A stretch of 43,229 nucleotides of DNA from Oscillospiraceae bacterium. GTDB lineage: Bacteria; Bacillota; Clostridia; Oscillospirales; Ruminococcaceae. The notes beneath the pieces were generated by a model that was not told the DNA's origin, ran no database searches, and worked only from the letters and a program-made list of their open reading frames with translations. The stretch's first letter is position 1, and each line of letters opens with the position of its first letter. Location of the stretch: assembly GCA_020024475.1 (NCBI GenBank), contig JAHHTS010000010.1, positions 1 through 43,229 on the forward strand, written 5' to 3'. Both the position numbers and the translations under genes were made by a program. Positions 17,553 to 26,352 of the stretch are shown one piece after another.

Positions 17553-19494
17553 CTAAAACTTCACCTCCTTTTATAAGTTCAAAATGAAACCAATCGTCCT
17601 CATATACAACTTTGTAATAGGCCATGGAGTCCCGTCCGACATTTCCTACGTTCCAATCGAATAAATCACCAAACAAATTCTCAAACTCTTTTGATGAGCA
17701 ATCTATTAAAACATTTGTCACTCCCTGTTGTTTGAATCTTTCGTAGAAAACCTTCTGGTATTTTTCTTTTCTTTCTTCTTCTGTCAAACCTTCAGTGTCA
17801 ACGCTACGCTCTTCTATAATAATATTTGATGCCAATTCATGCGTGTATATAAACCATCGTTCTCCATTATCTCCACCACAATAAAGATAAATGACATCAT
17901 CATCTTCTATCGCGTCTTCAATATATTTTACTTTTTCTTTAATATTAAGTCGTGTTGCAAATGAACGATCATTACACTCTACGAAAATATTATCATAGCT
18001 TATATAAAAATTAAACAAAAGAAATGTGACACCTATAAATCCAAATAAAGTACTTTTAGCAAAAAATCGCTTTCCATCTCTAATAGCCAAACAAAGTGCG
18101 AAAACAGCTAGACAAAGCCAACCAATATAGTATGGGTATATGTACCTATTGTAACTTGCTAACCCATAAGCATTTTGATCTCTAAAAATGTATACATATA
18201 AAAAAAGGTGAAAAATATAATATCCCAAAAAACCTATTACACTTGTAATATACATCATAAGTGTACGTTTTTTACTAATTTTATTACCAAAAACAAAACT
18301 AAGCACAAACAAAATTGTTATAATAATAAACAAAACAAATCCACTACCAAACATGCTTATTTTAAAATCAAAAAAAGCATGGTACATTTGGTCTGTCACA
18401 TCAATAAACTTTTGACTTCGAGGTCCGATTAAAAGTTCTTTAATGCCTGTAATCAGCATCTCGACTTGTCCCATATTGGTAACTCCACCAAGCTCAAAAG
18501 GATTTCTTTCAAGAACTTTAATCATATGTAACGACCAGCTTACAAACGACATTCCTGCTGTACCAACCATTGTTGCTCCAGCCAAAATTTTTCCCAAAAC
18601 ACCTTTAATCTTAAAAAACGAAAATTCTTTTTTCCCAACTATCAAATCAAAGAAAATAATGAATGCCGCTATACACGATAGAGCAAGGCCCATATCTTTT
18701 ATCATTGTCAGCATCATGATTATAGGTAAAACCGGTAAAATATCTCGACTATTGTTGTCACTGGAGAAAATATACGTTGCGAGAATACCCGCAAACATTA
18801 CTCCCAGTGGTACATCAGCGTAAGTTGTTATATATACTGGCTCAAGATAAATTATTTTTGTATAAACCTCGAAAATATATGGACATAGAAATCCGAAAAG
18901 GTAAACAAAAAACGAGTTATTCCATCCTTTTCTGTCAAAAGCAGAAGTAAATGCACTGTAACAAGCAAAGAACATTACATCATAACCAAAAAAGCAAATC
19001 CATTCAGAAAACTCTGGTACTGACCACTGAAAATAATAAGCTAGTACGCCTAATGATGGTGGCGTTGAATTTCCTATCATACTAGAAGGATAAAATGTAT
19101 AAAGTTGGTCATGAATTTTCATAAGATTTTTACTTATACCCCAAAATGAAAATTCATCCCATTCACTCATAAGTGGCTGTCGAATGCTCAAAAAAGTAAG
19201 CATTGCAAGACTACTGATAACAAAAAATATAACTCCTGGTGATAAAAAACTATTTATAGTTTCAGATATTTTATCTTTATTTTTATAAATTGCATATACT
19301 AAAGCAAAAATAGAAGTTGCGTATGTGATCCATACGCCCTCTTTTAACATATCAAACATTGCAAAAACAATGTTAATATCTATCAAAATAGCAAGTGAAA
19401 CTAAAGGTGTGAGCGATGCTTTAAGATTGTAAATTGTATGCAATGCAAAAGCAAACACTATAATTGCCAAAAATGAAATTATGCAGTTAAGCAA
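17545..19494 (-). CDS. GT-C-like polytopic membrane protein, copy A
   Basis: 649 residues from TTG at 19494, homologous to copy B. The outside-loop motif WDEFSFWGI is at 112-120, followed by about 10-12 further TM helices and a C-terminal alpha/beta domain containing DDVIYLYCGGDNGERW and GVTNVLIDCSSKEFE. An upstream in-frame codon would add 12 residues, but those lie wholly within the preceding gene, lack homology to copy B and include no better ribosome binding site. With TTG the protein begins MLNC exactly like copy B. Start and upstream stop overlap as TTGCTTAA. Predicted glycosyltransferase or oligosaccharide-handling role at the outer membrane leaflet; sugar unknown. The two copies have diverged substantially, so they may handle different acceptors. 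Confidence 0.75.
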   Translation of the reverse strand: MLNCIISFLAIIVFAFALHTIYNLKASLTPLVSLAILIDINIVFAMFDMLKEGVWITYATSIFALVYAIYKNKDKISETINSFLSPGVIFFVISSLAMLTFLSIRQPLMSEWDEFSFWGISKNLMKIHDQLYTFYPSSMIGNSTPPSLGVLAYYFQWSVPEFSEWICFFGYDVMFFACYSAFTSAFDRKGWNNSFFVYLFGFLCPYIFEVYTKIIYLEPVYITTYADVPLGVMFAGILATYIFSSDNNSRDILPVLPIIMMLTMIKDMGLALSCIAAFIIFFDLIVGKKEFSFFKIKGVLGKILAGATMVGTAGMSFVSWSLHMIKVLERNPFELGGVTNMGQVEMLITGIKELLIGPRSQKFIDVTDQMYHAFFDFKISMFGSGFVLFIIITILFVLSFVFGNKISKKRTLMMYITSVIGFLGYYIFHLFLYVYIFRDQNAYGLASYNRYIYPYYIGWLCLAVFALCLAIRDGKRFFAKSTLFGFIGVTFLLFNFYISYDNIFVECNDRSFATRLNIKEKVKYIEDAIEDDDVIYLYCGGDNGERWFIYTHELASNIIIEERSVDTEGLTEEERKEKYQKVFYERFKQQGVTNVLIDCSSKEFENLFGDLFDWNVGNVGRDSMAYYKVVYEDDWFHFELIKGGEVLDA

Positions 19495-21073
19495 CAAATG
19501 CCACCGCCCTTTCTGGTAAATAATAAGCAATAAGCATCAATGCAACAGTTAATATTGTAAAAATATAGCTGGTACATATGCATGAATAATCTGTATTTGT
19601 AATATTTTTTGCTGTTCTCTTTGAAAAATATTGACCGATAATCATACAAAATCCGAGAAACGCAGGGCACATATAACGCATCTGCAGTCCTATTATTTGT
19701 GGTAATGTGACAGGCGTCCAAGATAAATACAATCCCGTCATAACTACACCATAAGTCAAAATACTACAAACAAAAAACATCAAGGTTTTATTTATATCTT
19801 TTTTGTCAAAAACATCCGATTGTTTTACAACAGAGAAAACGATAACAAGTGGTGTGAGGTAATTTATAAGTGGCAATTTTATATCAAGCCAGCCCAAAAG
19901 TCCTCCACTAAACAAGAAGAATGAGTTGTTTTTAAGTGTGTTCAAAAATACTACTGAATATCTTAATGGGTATCTTAAAATAAACTTTAATTGTTCCGCC
20001 GGATTAGAATCTATAATTGGGCGAACTATATCGCCGTAATTAGAAAACAGCTGTACATAAAAGTTCATTCCTTTATACAAAACCAAAAATACAACAATAG
20101 TTATGAACAAATACACTATTTTACCTATTTTTTTATTTTTTATTTTTACTTTCCAATTTTCTTTGTTTACACATAAAAATAAAGGTAAAAATACAATATA
20201 ACTCATTTTATGAACGCATAAAACAGCAAAACATAATGTGAAAATAGTTGCCTTTAAATTATCGAATTTTTCGCTAAAAATGGTTGAAAACATAAGAAAC
20301 ATCAACCGAAATAAAATACTGTCTGTATTGCATGAAGCATAAATAAACACAGTAAGTGGCATGGCCATAAGAGTAAACATTATTATTCTAAACTTGCCAC
20401 TGAATTTCAGCGTCCAATACGCACATATGCAAAAGAAAACCAAATTTGCGAGTCGATTTGCATAATAAGCGCCTAACGCTCCAAATCCGATGGCTCTAGC
20501 AATAAATATTCCTATTGCACCTGGAATATATGGTATAACCTGGAAAATTATAATGCTTATGTTTTCGGCTTTTTCGCCATTATACACAGCTCTTTTATAG
20601 TCAGTAAATCTATTATAAATAGTGGCGCCCTCCCTTGCTGGATAGCCATTATTATACATAATAGGAAAATACTTCATAAGAAGATTAACATCATTTGGAT
20701 AACAATGATTTTCATCAAAGCCTAATTGTCCTTGTGCCATTGCATGTGCACGCAAAAAATGGCTCTGTTCATCAGGCACCTGATTAGGTGGCGTGGCGAA
20801 ACAAAATGCTGCGCCTAATGCAAACAATAGCAAAGTCATGAACAAATTTTTATTTTTAAATTTTGATGAAAAATAAAAAACAGTCCACATTACAGCTAAA
20901 GCAATAAAAATACCTATTGTACCATTAATTTGATTTAACCAATCAGCTAAATAAATTACCCTAAAGTAATATGTAAACAAAAACGAAATTGCAAACAAAA
21001 TCAAACAGCCCATACCGTATACCAGCATAGGCTTTTGCTTAAAATTATTGAACTTATTTTTCAAACTATCCAT
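19487..21073 (-). CDS. DUF2142 family membrane protein
   Basis: 528 residues with about 11-12 TM helices. The segment ATPPNQVPDEQSHFLRAHAMAQG (start at about 93, PDEQSHF at 100-106) is the hallmark of DUF2142 proteins, which are GT-C-like and often found in cell-surface polysaccharide loci. PDE(x)H is placed in the first outside loop like the acidic catalytic motif of GT-C enzymes. The ATG at 21073 is chosen because AAAGG lies 9 nt upstream; the TTG at 21082 overlaps that site. It begins 19 nt after the LegB stop and overlaps the next gene by 8 nt. It is remotely reminiscent of the two GT-C-like proteins downstream but not closely similar. Substrate unknown. Confidence 0.8.
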   Translation of the reverse strand: MDSLKNKFNNFKQKPMLVYGMGCLILFAISFLFTYYFRVIYLADWLNQINGTIGIFIALAVMWTVFYFSSKFKNKNLFMTLLLFALGAAFCFATPPNQVPDEQSHFLRAHAMAQGQLGFDENHCYPNDVNLLMKYFPIMYNNGYPAREGATIYNRFTDYKRAVYNGEKAENISIIIFQVIPYIPGAIGIFIARAIGFGALGAYYANRLANLVFFCICAYWTLKFSGKFRIIMFTLMAMPLTVFIYASCNTDSILFRLMFLMFSTIFSEKFDNLKATIFTLCFAVLCVHKMSYIVFLPLFLCVNKENWKVKIKNKKIGKIVYLFITIVVFLVLYKGMNFYVQLFSNYGDIVRPIIDSNPAEQLKFILRYPLRYSVVFLNTLKNNSFFLFSGGLLGWLDIKLPLINYLTPLVIVFSVVKQSDVFDKKDINKTLMFFVCSILTYGVVMTGLYLSWTPVTLPQIIGLQMRYMCPAFLGFCMIIGQYFSKRTAKNITNTDYSCICTSYIFTILTVALMLIAYYLPERAVAFVA

Positions 21074-21092
21074 AAATAACAACCTTTGTTAT

Positions 21093-22076
21093 TTATACAT
21101 TATAAATATCAGTCTTGTATGAACCCATATGGTCTTTAATCCATTCAATAGTTTCAGCAAGACCTTCTTCAAATGTATAGTTTGGTTTCCAACCTGTTAA
21201 TCCATTAAGTTTTTTAGCTGTACCAAGAAGACGATTAACCTCACTTTTTTCAGGGCGTAGACGATCTGTATCTGTAACAATTTTTGCATTAGGATTTATC
21301 TGTCTAATCAATTCCTCAGCCAGCTGTCCGATAGAAATTTCTTTTTCGGTAGCAATATTGAGTTCATGTCCAATTGTGTTATCATGTTTTGCGATTGTAA
21401 CAAAACCATTAGCTGTATCTTTTACATAGTTGAAATCTCTTGTTGGTGTCAACGAGCCAAGATGAATCTCTTCTTTACCTGCAAGAAGCTGAGAGATAAT
21501 TGTAGGAATAACAGCTCTTGCTGACTGTCTAGGTCCAAATGTATTAAATGGTCTTACAATAGTTACAGGTGTATTGAATGAGCGGTAAAAACTTTCAGCA
21601 ATTCTATCAGCACCTATTTTAGTGGCAGAATATGGACTTTGCCCCTGGAAAGGGTGATTTTCATCAATAGGAACATATTTTGCAGTACCATAAACTTCAC
21701 TTGTTGAAGTTACAAGAACTCTGCGTGTATCAAGCTCTCTTGCTGCTTGCAAAACATTTAATGTCCCTTTGATATTTGTATCTACATAAGTATCAGGTGA
21801 GTAATAAGAAAATGGGATAGCTATTAAAGCTGCCAGGTGGAAAACAGTGTCTATGCCCTGCATTGCCGTACGAACACCATTAGGGTCACGAATATCACCC
21901 ATAATAACATTTAGAGCATTCTTTTCTTCTTTAGAAAAGGAATCAACCCAACCCCATGTACCAAAAGAATTGTAAGCACAGAATGCTGTTACATCATAAC
22001 CTTCCCTGATAAGTTGCTGTGTAAGATGTGAACCAATAAAACCATCTGCACCTGTAACAAGTACTTTTTTAGACAT
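21093..22076 (-). CDS. NAD-dependent 4,6-dehydratase, LegB type (extended SDR)
   Basis: Converts a nucleotide-activated N-acetylglucosamine to its 4-keto-6-deoxy derivative, the step before LegC. Residues 1-20 hold the Rossmann motif TGADGFIGSHL; the catalytic triad region shows TSE (125-127) and YxxxK with Tyr149 and Lys153. YNSFGTWGWVDSF (35-47) is a stretch I associate with the LegB subgroup rather than with RmlB or GalE. 327 residues, normal length. The ATG at 22076 is preferred: GTGAGG lies just upstream, whereas the GTG at 22091 is part of that site. It is the first gene of the unit that runs to the PtmE-like gene, with a promoter at 22122-22150. Confidence 0.88.
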   Translation of the reverse strand: MSKKVLVTGADGFIGSHLTQQLIREGYDVTAFCAYNSFGTWGWVDSFSKEEKNALNVIMGDIRDPNGVRTAMQGIDTVFHLAALIAIPFSYYSPDTYVDTNIKGTLNVLQAARELDTRRVLVTSTSEVYGTAKYVPIDENHPFQGQSPYSATKIGADRIAESFYRSFNTPVTIVRPFNTFGPRQSARAVIPTIISQLLAGKEEIHLGSLTPTRDFNYVKDTANGFVTIAKHDNTIGHELNIATEKEISIGQLAEELIRQINPNAKIVTDTDRLRPEKSEVNRLLGTAKKLNGLTGWKPNYTFEEGLAETIEWIKDHMGSYKTDIYNV

Positions 22077-22121
22077 ATATAAAAACCTCACTTAAAATTA
22101 AAATTGAATATACTCTTGTTA

Positions 22122-22150
22122 ATTATATCTTATGTATAATAAAAATACAA
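22122..22150 (-). promoter_or_regulatory. Promoter of the legB operon
   Basis: On the minus strand: TTGTAT (22150-22145), exactly 17 bp, TATAAT (22127-22122). It is back to back with the plus-strand promoter at 22212-22240, so the 198-bp gap can co-regulate both divergent units. Confidence 0.6.
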
Positions 22151-22211
22151 TACAAACCACAAAAGTTAAATCCGAGTTTACAATTTAAAGTTTGTCGATT
22201 TTTTGTATTTA

Positions 22212-22240
22212 TTTACAAATAATGGCTAATATTATATAAT
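22212..22240 (+). promoter_or_regulatory. Promoter of the SGNH-GT-flippase operon
   Basis: TTTACA (22212-22217), exactly 17 bp, TATAAT (22235-22240), 35 bp before the ATG at 22275. Confidence 0.7.
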
Positions 22241-22274
22241 ATGATTTAAACAATTTATAAGAAGTGAGGTTTTT

Positions 22275-23198
22275 ATGCTGAAACTTATAAAAAAATTAGC
22301 TATAATAGCTTTACCAATAATCATTTATTTTGGTATTTTTATATATTTTGAACCTTATAACTATTTTGGCTTTAAAAATAATGAATATGTTGATGACAGC
22401 GCTATTGTCAGGGTAAGACAGTACAATCAAGAGCCAAGTGATATAGTTATTTTTGGCGATAGTCGAATGGCTCATTTTGATATTAAGCTTGTAGAAAGCT
22501 ACACCGGTGAAGATGTTAAAATGCTCAGTTTTGGTGGGGCAAGCCTGAATGAGAGTATGGATTTGCTTGAGTATGCAATGGATACAAATCCAAATTTAAA
22601 GACTATTTATTTTGGAATAAGTTTTTATACTCTCAATGAAAATTATTATAAAGATAGAATGAGTCAAATAAAAACTATCGCAACAAATCCTTTTGCCTAT
22701 ATGCTAAACTTCAACTATAATATTGAAATGCTTAATGAAATAAAGTTTTTTATTAAGGGTGAAAAAAATGTAGCTGAAAAAGACGAGGGGCATTGGAAAG
22801 AAAGCGACTATTATTATGAAGACGGCTCTCCAAGAAAATATCGAAAAAATCTTGAAGAATTTGCGGGTAAAATTTTTGATGTATGCAAAAATTATTATTT
22901 TGATGAATTAGATGTTGAACGATACGTTGAACTTATGAAAGAATGTGAAAAGCGCGGTATAAAAACTTATACAGTTATGCCGCCTCTTGATAATTCTATA
23001 AAAGATTTAGTTGTAGATGAACTTGGACTATCAAATTATATATTTAAATTTATTGATTCAGTTGACCCATATACAACAGTTTTGAACTATGAATATAATG
23101 AAAAAAATATATTCACTCAAGACGAATTTTATGATGGGTTGCATCTTGATGTTGTAAAAGGACTTCCAAAGTTCACACAGATACTATTTGAAAGGTAA
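22275..23198 (+). CDS. Membrane-anchored SGNH-fold protein (possible O-acyltransferase/esterase)
   Basis: 307 residues: an N-terminal TM helix (about 7-26) followed by an outside SGNH domain. Block I is IVIFGDSRMAHFD with Ser63; the C-terminal block is FYDGLHLD with Asp287 and His290, completing the catalytic triad. This layout resembles DltD- or AlgX/PatB-like SGNH proteins that add or remove acetyl groups on exported glycans. Length is normal. GTGAGG precedes the ATG. It is the first of three plus-strand genes and diverges from LegB, so it is probably active on the glycan made by the locus; transferase versus esterase cannot be decided by sequence. Confidence 0.75.
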   Translation: MLKLIKKLAIIALPIIIYFGIFIYFEPYNYFGFKNNEYVDDSAIVRVRQYNQEPSDIVIFGDSRMAHFDIKLVESYTGEDVKMLSFGGASLNESMDLLEYAMDTNPNLKTIYFGISFYTLNENYYKDRMSQIKTIATNPFAYMLNFNYNIEMLNEIKFFIKGEKNVAEKDEGHWKESDYYYEDGSPRKYRKNLEEFAGKIFDVCKNYYFDELDVERYVELMKECEKRGIKTYTVMPPLDNSIKDLVVDELGLSNYIFKFIDSVDPYTTVLNYEYNEKNIFTQDEFYDGLHLDVVKGLPKFTQILFER

Positions 23199-23203
23199 AT
23201 AAA

Positions 23204-24517
23204 ATGGGACTTGATTTTTTGATTTTATATGAACATGTGGTTAGAGAGTACGAAAGTATATGTCTATTAAAACTAGAATTGGAAAAACGCGGATATACAG
23301 TTGATATACGACAACTTTTAGATAGAAAAAAGCTTAAATATTTTACATATAAAAAGCCAAAAGTCCTAGTTGCTTCCGCTATGTATGATGATAAAACTAT
23401 GAATAGCTTTGTTTATAACAATGTTGGTAAATGTAACAAGGTTGTAAACCTTCATTGGGAGCAAGTACTGAGTGAAGAGCAGGAAAACAGTCCTTTTTTT
23501 AACTGTGGACAATCTGCTTCTTACGCCATGCACACTTGCTGGGGAACTCAAGCAAGAGACCGTATTGTAAAATACGGTGTTCCTATCGAAAACACAGCAA
23601 TAACAGGACCTATTCAAATGGACTTTCTCCGTGAACAATTTGATGGCTATTATAAAGATAAAGATTCGCTTTGTGAAGAATTTGGTCTTGACAAAAATAA
23701 AAAACTTGCCCTTTACATTTCATCTTTTTCAACGGCGTATATGACAGAGCAAGAAGTTGAGGAACTAAATAAATTGGCTGGTGTAGGTTTTGACCAATTC
23801 AAAATAACAAGTCAAAAAACAATGAATACAACTCTAGACTGGGTTGACAAATTTCTTTCTAGTGATGAAGGTCAAAATGTAGAATTTATTTATCGCAGAC
23901 ATCCAAGCGAATGGAATAGTCCAATACTAGAAAAAATGGATAAAAAACACAATAATTTTCATCTTATTACAAAATACTCTGTAAAACAATGGATAAAAGC
24001 TAGCGATACAATTTTCTCATGGATGAGTACATCAATTGCAGAAATTTATTTTGCTAAAAAAAGTTGCTTTGTTGTTCGTCCTTACCCTCTTGAGTGGGAA
24101 TACGACCCTGTTATTTACAAAAGCTGTGACTTTATTGATAAATATGAAGACTTTAAAAAATCATTTACTATAGACAATCCAAAATTCCCTATTGATGAAA
24201 AGTTAATGCTAAGTCACTATGATTTCACAGAAACACCAAGCTATATTCGTATGGCTGATGTGCTAGAAAATGTTCTTATTAACGATGAGGGGGATCGCAA
24301 ACCTTTCGATCATTTTAAGCCAAAATTCAGTTGGCTTAAATATTTTTCACTTATAGGCCTTCATGCAATGTATTTTATTAGAGTAGACCCTGCAAAGCTC
24401 AAAATTTTTGGGCCCTTGTCTGTTTGGGCCGGTAGAATTTATGGGCACATTAAAAACACACGTGTTTCTAAGCGACAACAGCAAGAATATCTAAATAATA
24501 TAAAAAAATTCATGTAG
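23204..24517 (+). CDS. Surface carbohydrate biosynthesis protein, GT-B-like; candidate nonulosonate transferase
   Basis: 437 residues without TM helices. The start LILYEHVVREYESICLLKLELEKRG is typical of proteins annotated as surface carbohydrate biosynthesis proteins, with EH at 10-11 and RE at 14-15. The middle has a WGTQARDRIVKYGVP stretch and YRRHPSEWNSP, and then FSWMSTSIAEIYFAKK, resembling the nucleotide-binding half of GT-B enzymes such as CDP-glycerol or polysialyl transferases. It starts 5 nt after the SGNH gene, with AAGG, and is followed by a flippase. Context with a CMP-nonulosonate pathway makes it the best candidate in the window for the transferase of that sugar. That function is inferred; activity has not been shown for this protein. 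Confidence 0.65.
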   Translation: MGLDFLILYEHVVREYESICLLKLELEKRGYTVDIRQLLDRKKLKYFTYKKPKVLVASAMYDDKTMNSFVYNNVGKCNKVVNLHWEQVLSEEQENSPFFNCGQSASYAMHTCWGTQARDRIVKYGVPIENTAITGPIQMDFLREQFDGYYKDKDSLCEEFGLDKNKKLALYISSFSTAYMTEQEVEELNKLAGVGFDQFKITSQKTMNTTLDWVDKFLSSDEGQNVEFIYRRHPSEWNSPILEKMDKKHNNFHLITKYSVKQWIKASDTIFSWMSTSIAEIYFAKKSCFVVRPYPLEWEYDPVIYKSCDFIDKYEDFKKSFTIDNPKFPIDEKLMLSHYDFTETPSYIRMADVLENVLINDEGDRKPFDHFKPKFSWLKYFSLIGLHAMYFIRVDPAKLKIFGPLSVWAGRIYGHIKNTRVSKRQQQEYLNNIKKFM

Positions 24518-24529
24518 GAGGTATAAAAA

Positions 24530-25999
24530 TTGAAAGAAAAATCCTCCATGTCGCCAATATGTTTTTTGGCTTCAATATTAAAGTATTCAATTGCTACACT
24601 AGTCAACTTTGTCATATATGGTGTTTCACTTTTATTAGTCGCATGGTTGGTAGACCCTGCAGTATGGAGCCAAGTTGATATATTTATATCCGCTTCCACA
24701 CTTTTGATGAATATTTGTATTTTAGGACTTGACCAGTCATTTATTCGATTCTTTAACGAACCTCCTAACCCACTAGACAAAGACGCCTTATTTGGTACAT
24801 GTTTTGGGATTTCATCAATCTTTTTGGTTCTTACTTGTATTATATGTTGTGTGTTCTTTCCGCAGCAAGTTCTATCAGTATTCTTTGTTGATCCTTTGAA
24901 TAACATTTACCTGGCATTATTGTTTTTAAACGCATTTATGTCTATGATTGGACGATATATTAACATTATGTATCGTATGGAAGGTAATATAAAACTTTAT
25001 ACTTTTGAAAGTGTTGCAATGCAATTCTTTTCAAAAATGTTTTATCTAATAGCAGTATTTATCAATCCTTCATTTGATAATATGGTGCTTTGGGTTCTCA
25101 TTGGTATGGCAATTTTTTCTTTTGTGTTCTTATGGCCTAATAGAAGCCGAGTTACATTCTCTAGCTCTGTTCTTTTTACAAAAGCAAATAATACGCTTAT
25201 GCCTTATGGCCTTGCTCTTGCCCCTACCGCAATTATGCTGTGGTTAAACGGTCTTTTTTCAAAAGTTTATATTTCAAAAACAATCGGCGCTGCTCCTGCT
25301 GGCGTTTTCAGTATGGTCAGTCTTTTAAGTAATGTTGTCGCATTGGTACAAGCTGGTTTTGCTACTTTTTGGTCAGCTTTTATTTATGCAAATTATAAAA
25401 CTGAACAAGAAAAAATCAAACAAGTTCATGACTACCTAACATTTTTAATAGTAGAGTTCCTATGTCTTATTTTAGCTTTTGAAGATATTATATTCTTTTT
25501 CTTAGGCCCAGGATATAAGAGTGGTGTAGATGTTTTTCCTATTATGTTACTAGTTCCTATTTTTTCAATTATTGCCGAAACCACTGTTTATGGCATTTCA
25601 ATTGTTAAAAAACCGATTCATGACACAATAGGTATTGCACTTTCAGTTATATTCAATATACTTTTCTGTATATGGTTAGCCCCTAGTTTTGGCCTTTATG
25701 GTGTATGTATAGCTCTGGCGGCATCAAATATTATTATGTTTCTTTATAGAACAATAGTAGGTCAAAAATTTTATTGTAGTATAGTAAATGCAAAGCGTAC
25801 AACTATTGTTATACTTATTATGTTCTTAATTGTATTCGGTGCGTGTGTTTTCAGCCATAATTTCATTGTAAAATTTGCTATAAGTTTAATAGGCATGATT
25901 GTCTATATAATAATTTATCGTAAACAGTTGAAAAACGCTGTGGATTTGGCAAAAGAAATTGTTATTAGCTTTAAAAGAAAAAAATTCAATAATCATTAA
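24530..25999 (+). CDS. wzx: Wzx-type oligosaccharide flippase
   Basis: 489 residues, about 14 TM helices, Polysacc_synt family. Translocates a lipid-linked glycan from the inner to the outer face of the membrane. Hydrophobic segments begin at about residue 20, and the FIRFFNEPPNPLDKDALFG loop after TM2 resembles other Wzx proteins. The start is TTG at 24530: AGGAGG lies 8 nt upstream and no in-frame ATG fits better. It starts 12 nt after the transferase-like gene and ends at an intrinsic terminator, closing a three-gene operon. It is not a close copy of the flippase at 3302-4711. Confidence 0.88.
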   Translation: MKEKSSMSPICFLASILKYSIATLVNFVIYGVSLLLVAWLVDPAVWSQVDIFISASTLLMNICILGLDQSFIRFFNEPPNPLDKDALFGTCFGISSIFLVLTCIICCVFFPQQVLSVFFVDPLNNIYLALLFLNAFMSMIGRYINIMYRMEGNIKLYTFESVAMQFFSKMFYLIAVFINPSFDNMVLWVLIGMAIFSFVFLWPNRSRVTFSSSVLFTKANNTLMPYGLALAPTAIMLWLNGLFSKVYISKTIGAAPAGVFSMVSLLSNVVALVQAGFATFWSAFIYANYKTEQEKIKQVHDYLTFLIVEFLCLILAFEDIIFFFLGPGYKSGVDVFPIMLLVPIFSIIAETTVYGISIVKKPIHDTIGIALSVIFNILFCIWLAPSFGLYGVCIALAASNIIMFLYRTIVGQKFYCSIVNAKRTTIVILIMFLIVFGACVFSHNFIVKFAISLIGMIVYIIIYRKQLKNAVDLAKEIVISFKRKKFNNH

Positions 26000-26023
26000 A
26001 AAAGCGGCTTTTAAGCCGCTTTT
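26000..26023 (+). terminator. Terminator of the SGNH-GT-flippase operon
   Basis: The stem AAAAGCGGCTT/AAGCCGCTTTT with a 2-4 nt loop and a T-rich tail, immediately after the stop. The rest of the gap to 26280 is AT-rich and shows no gene. Confidence 0.85.
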
Positions 26024-26279
26024 ATTATTCACTATTATATCTAGCAACATTATTTTATTTTCTTTTTGACTTTGACTACAAACAATATACAGTTTTTGTT
26101 AAATATTCATTCAAAAATAATGTATATTTAGAATTTTATAACCTAAAAATACATATTTATTAAAAATTATTTGCTATTTTTAACAAATCGCTAATATTTT
26201 TGCAATATTTATTAAACCATTGCCATTAATACAATTAAATAAAATATCAATAAAATTGTAAAAATATTCATATTTGCTA

Positions 26280-26308
26280 TTGACTTAATCAAATTTTAGT
26301 TGTATAGT
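26280..26308 (+). promoter_or_regulatory. Promoter of the amino-acid ABC importer
   Basis: TTGACT (26280-26285), exactly 17 bp, TATAGT (26303-26308); transcript start expected near 26315, inside the inverted repeat at 26309-26332. Confidence 0.75.
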
Positions 26309-26332
26309 ATGTTCATACAAAAAATTGAACAT
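26309..26332. promoter_or_regulatory. Inverted repeat over the start of transcription (possible operator)
   Basis: Perfect 7-bp arms ATGTTCA and TGAACAT separated by 10 bp, directly after the -10 box of the importer promoter. It could bind a dimeric repressor or form a weak 5'-UTR hairpin. Regulator unknown. Confidence 0.45.
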
Positions 26333-26352
26333 AAGAAATGAGGAGATAGATT

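Noticed and set aside
18443..18823. 126-codon plus-strand frame
   Set aside because: Entirely antisense to the GT-C-like gene copy A, whose frame is supported by homology to copy B.
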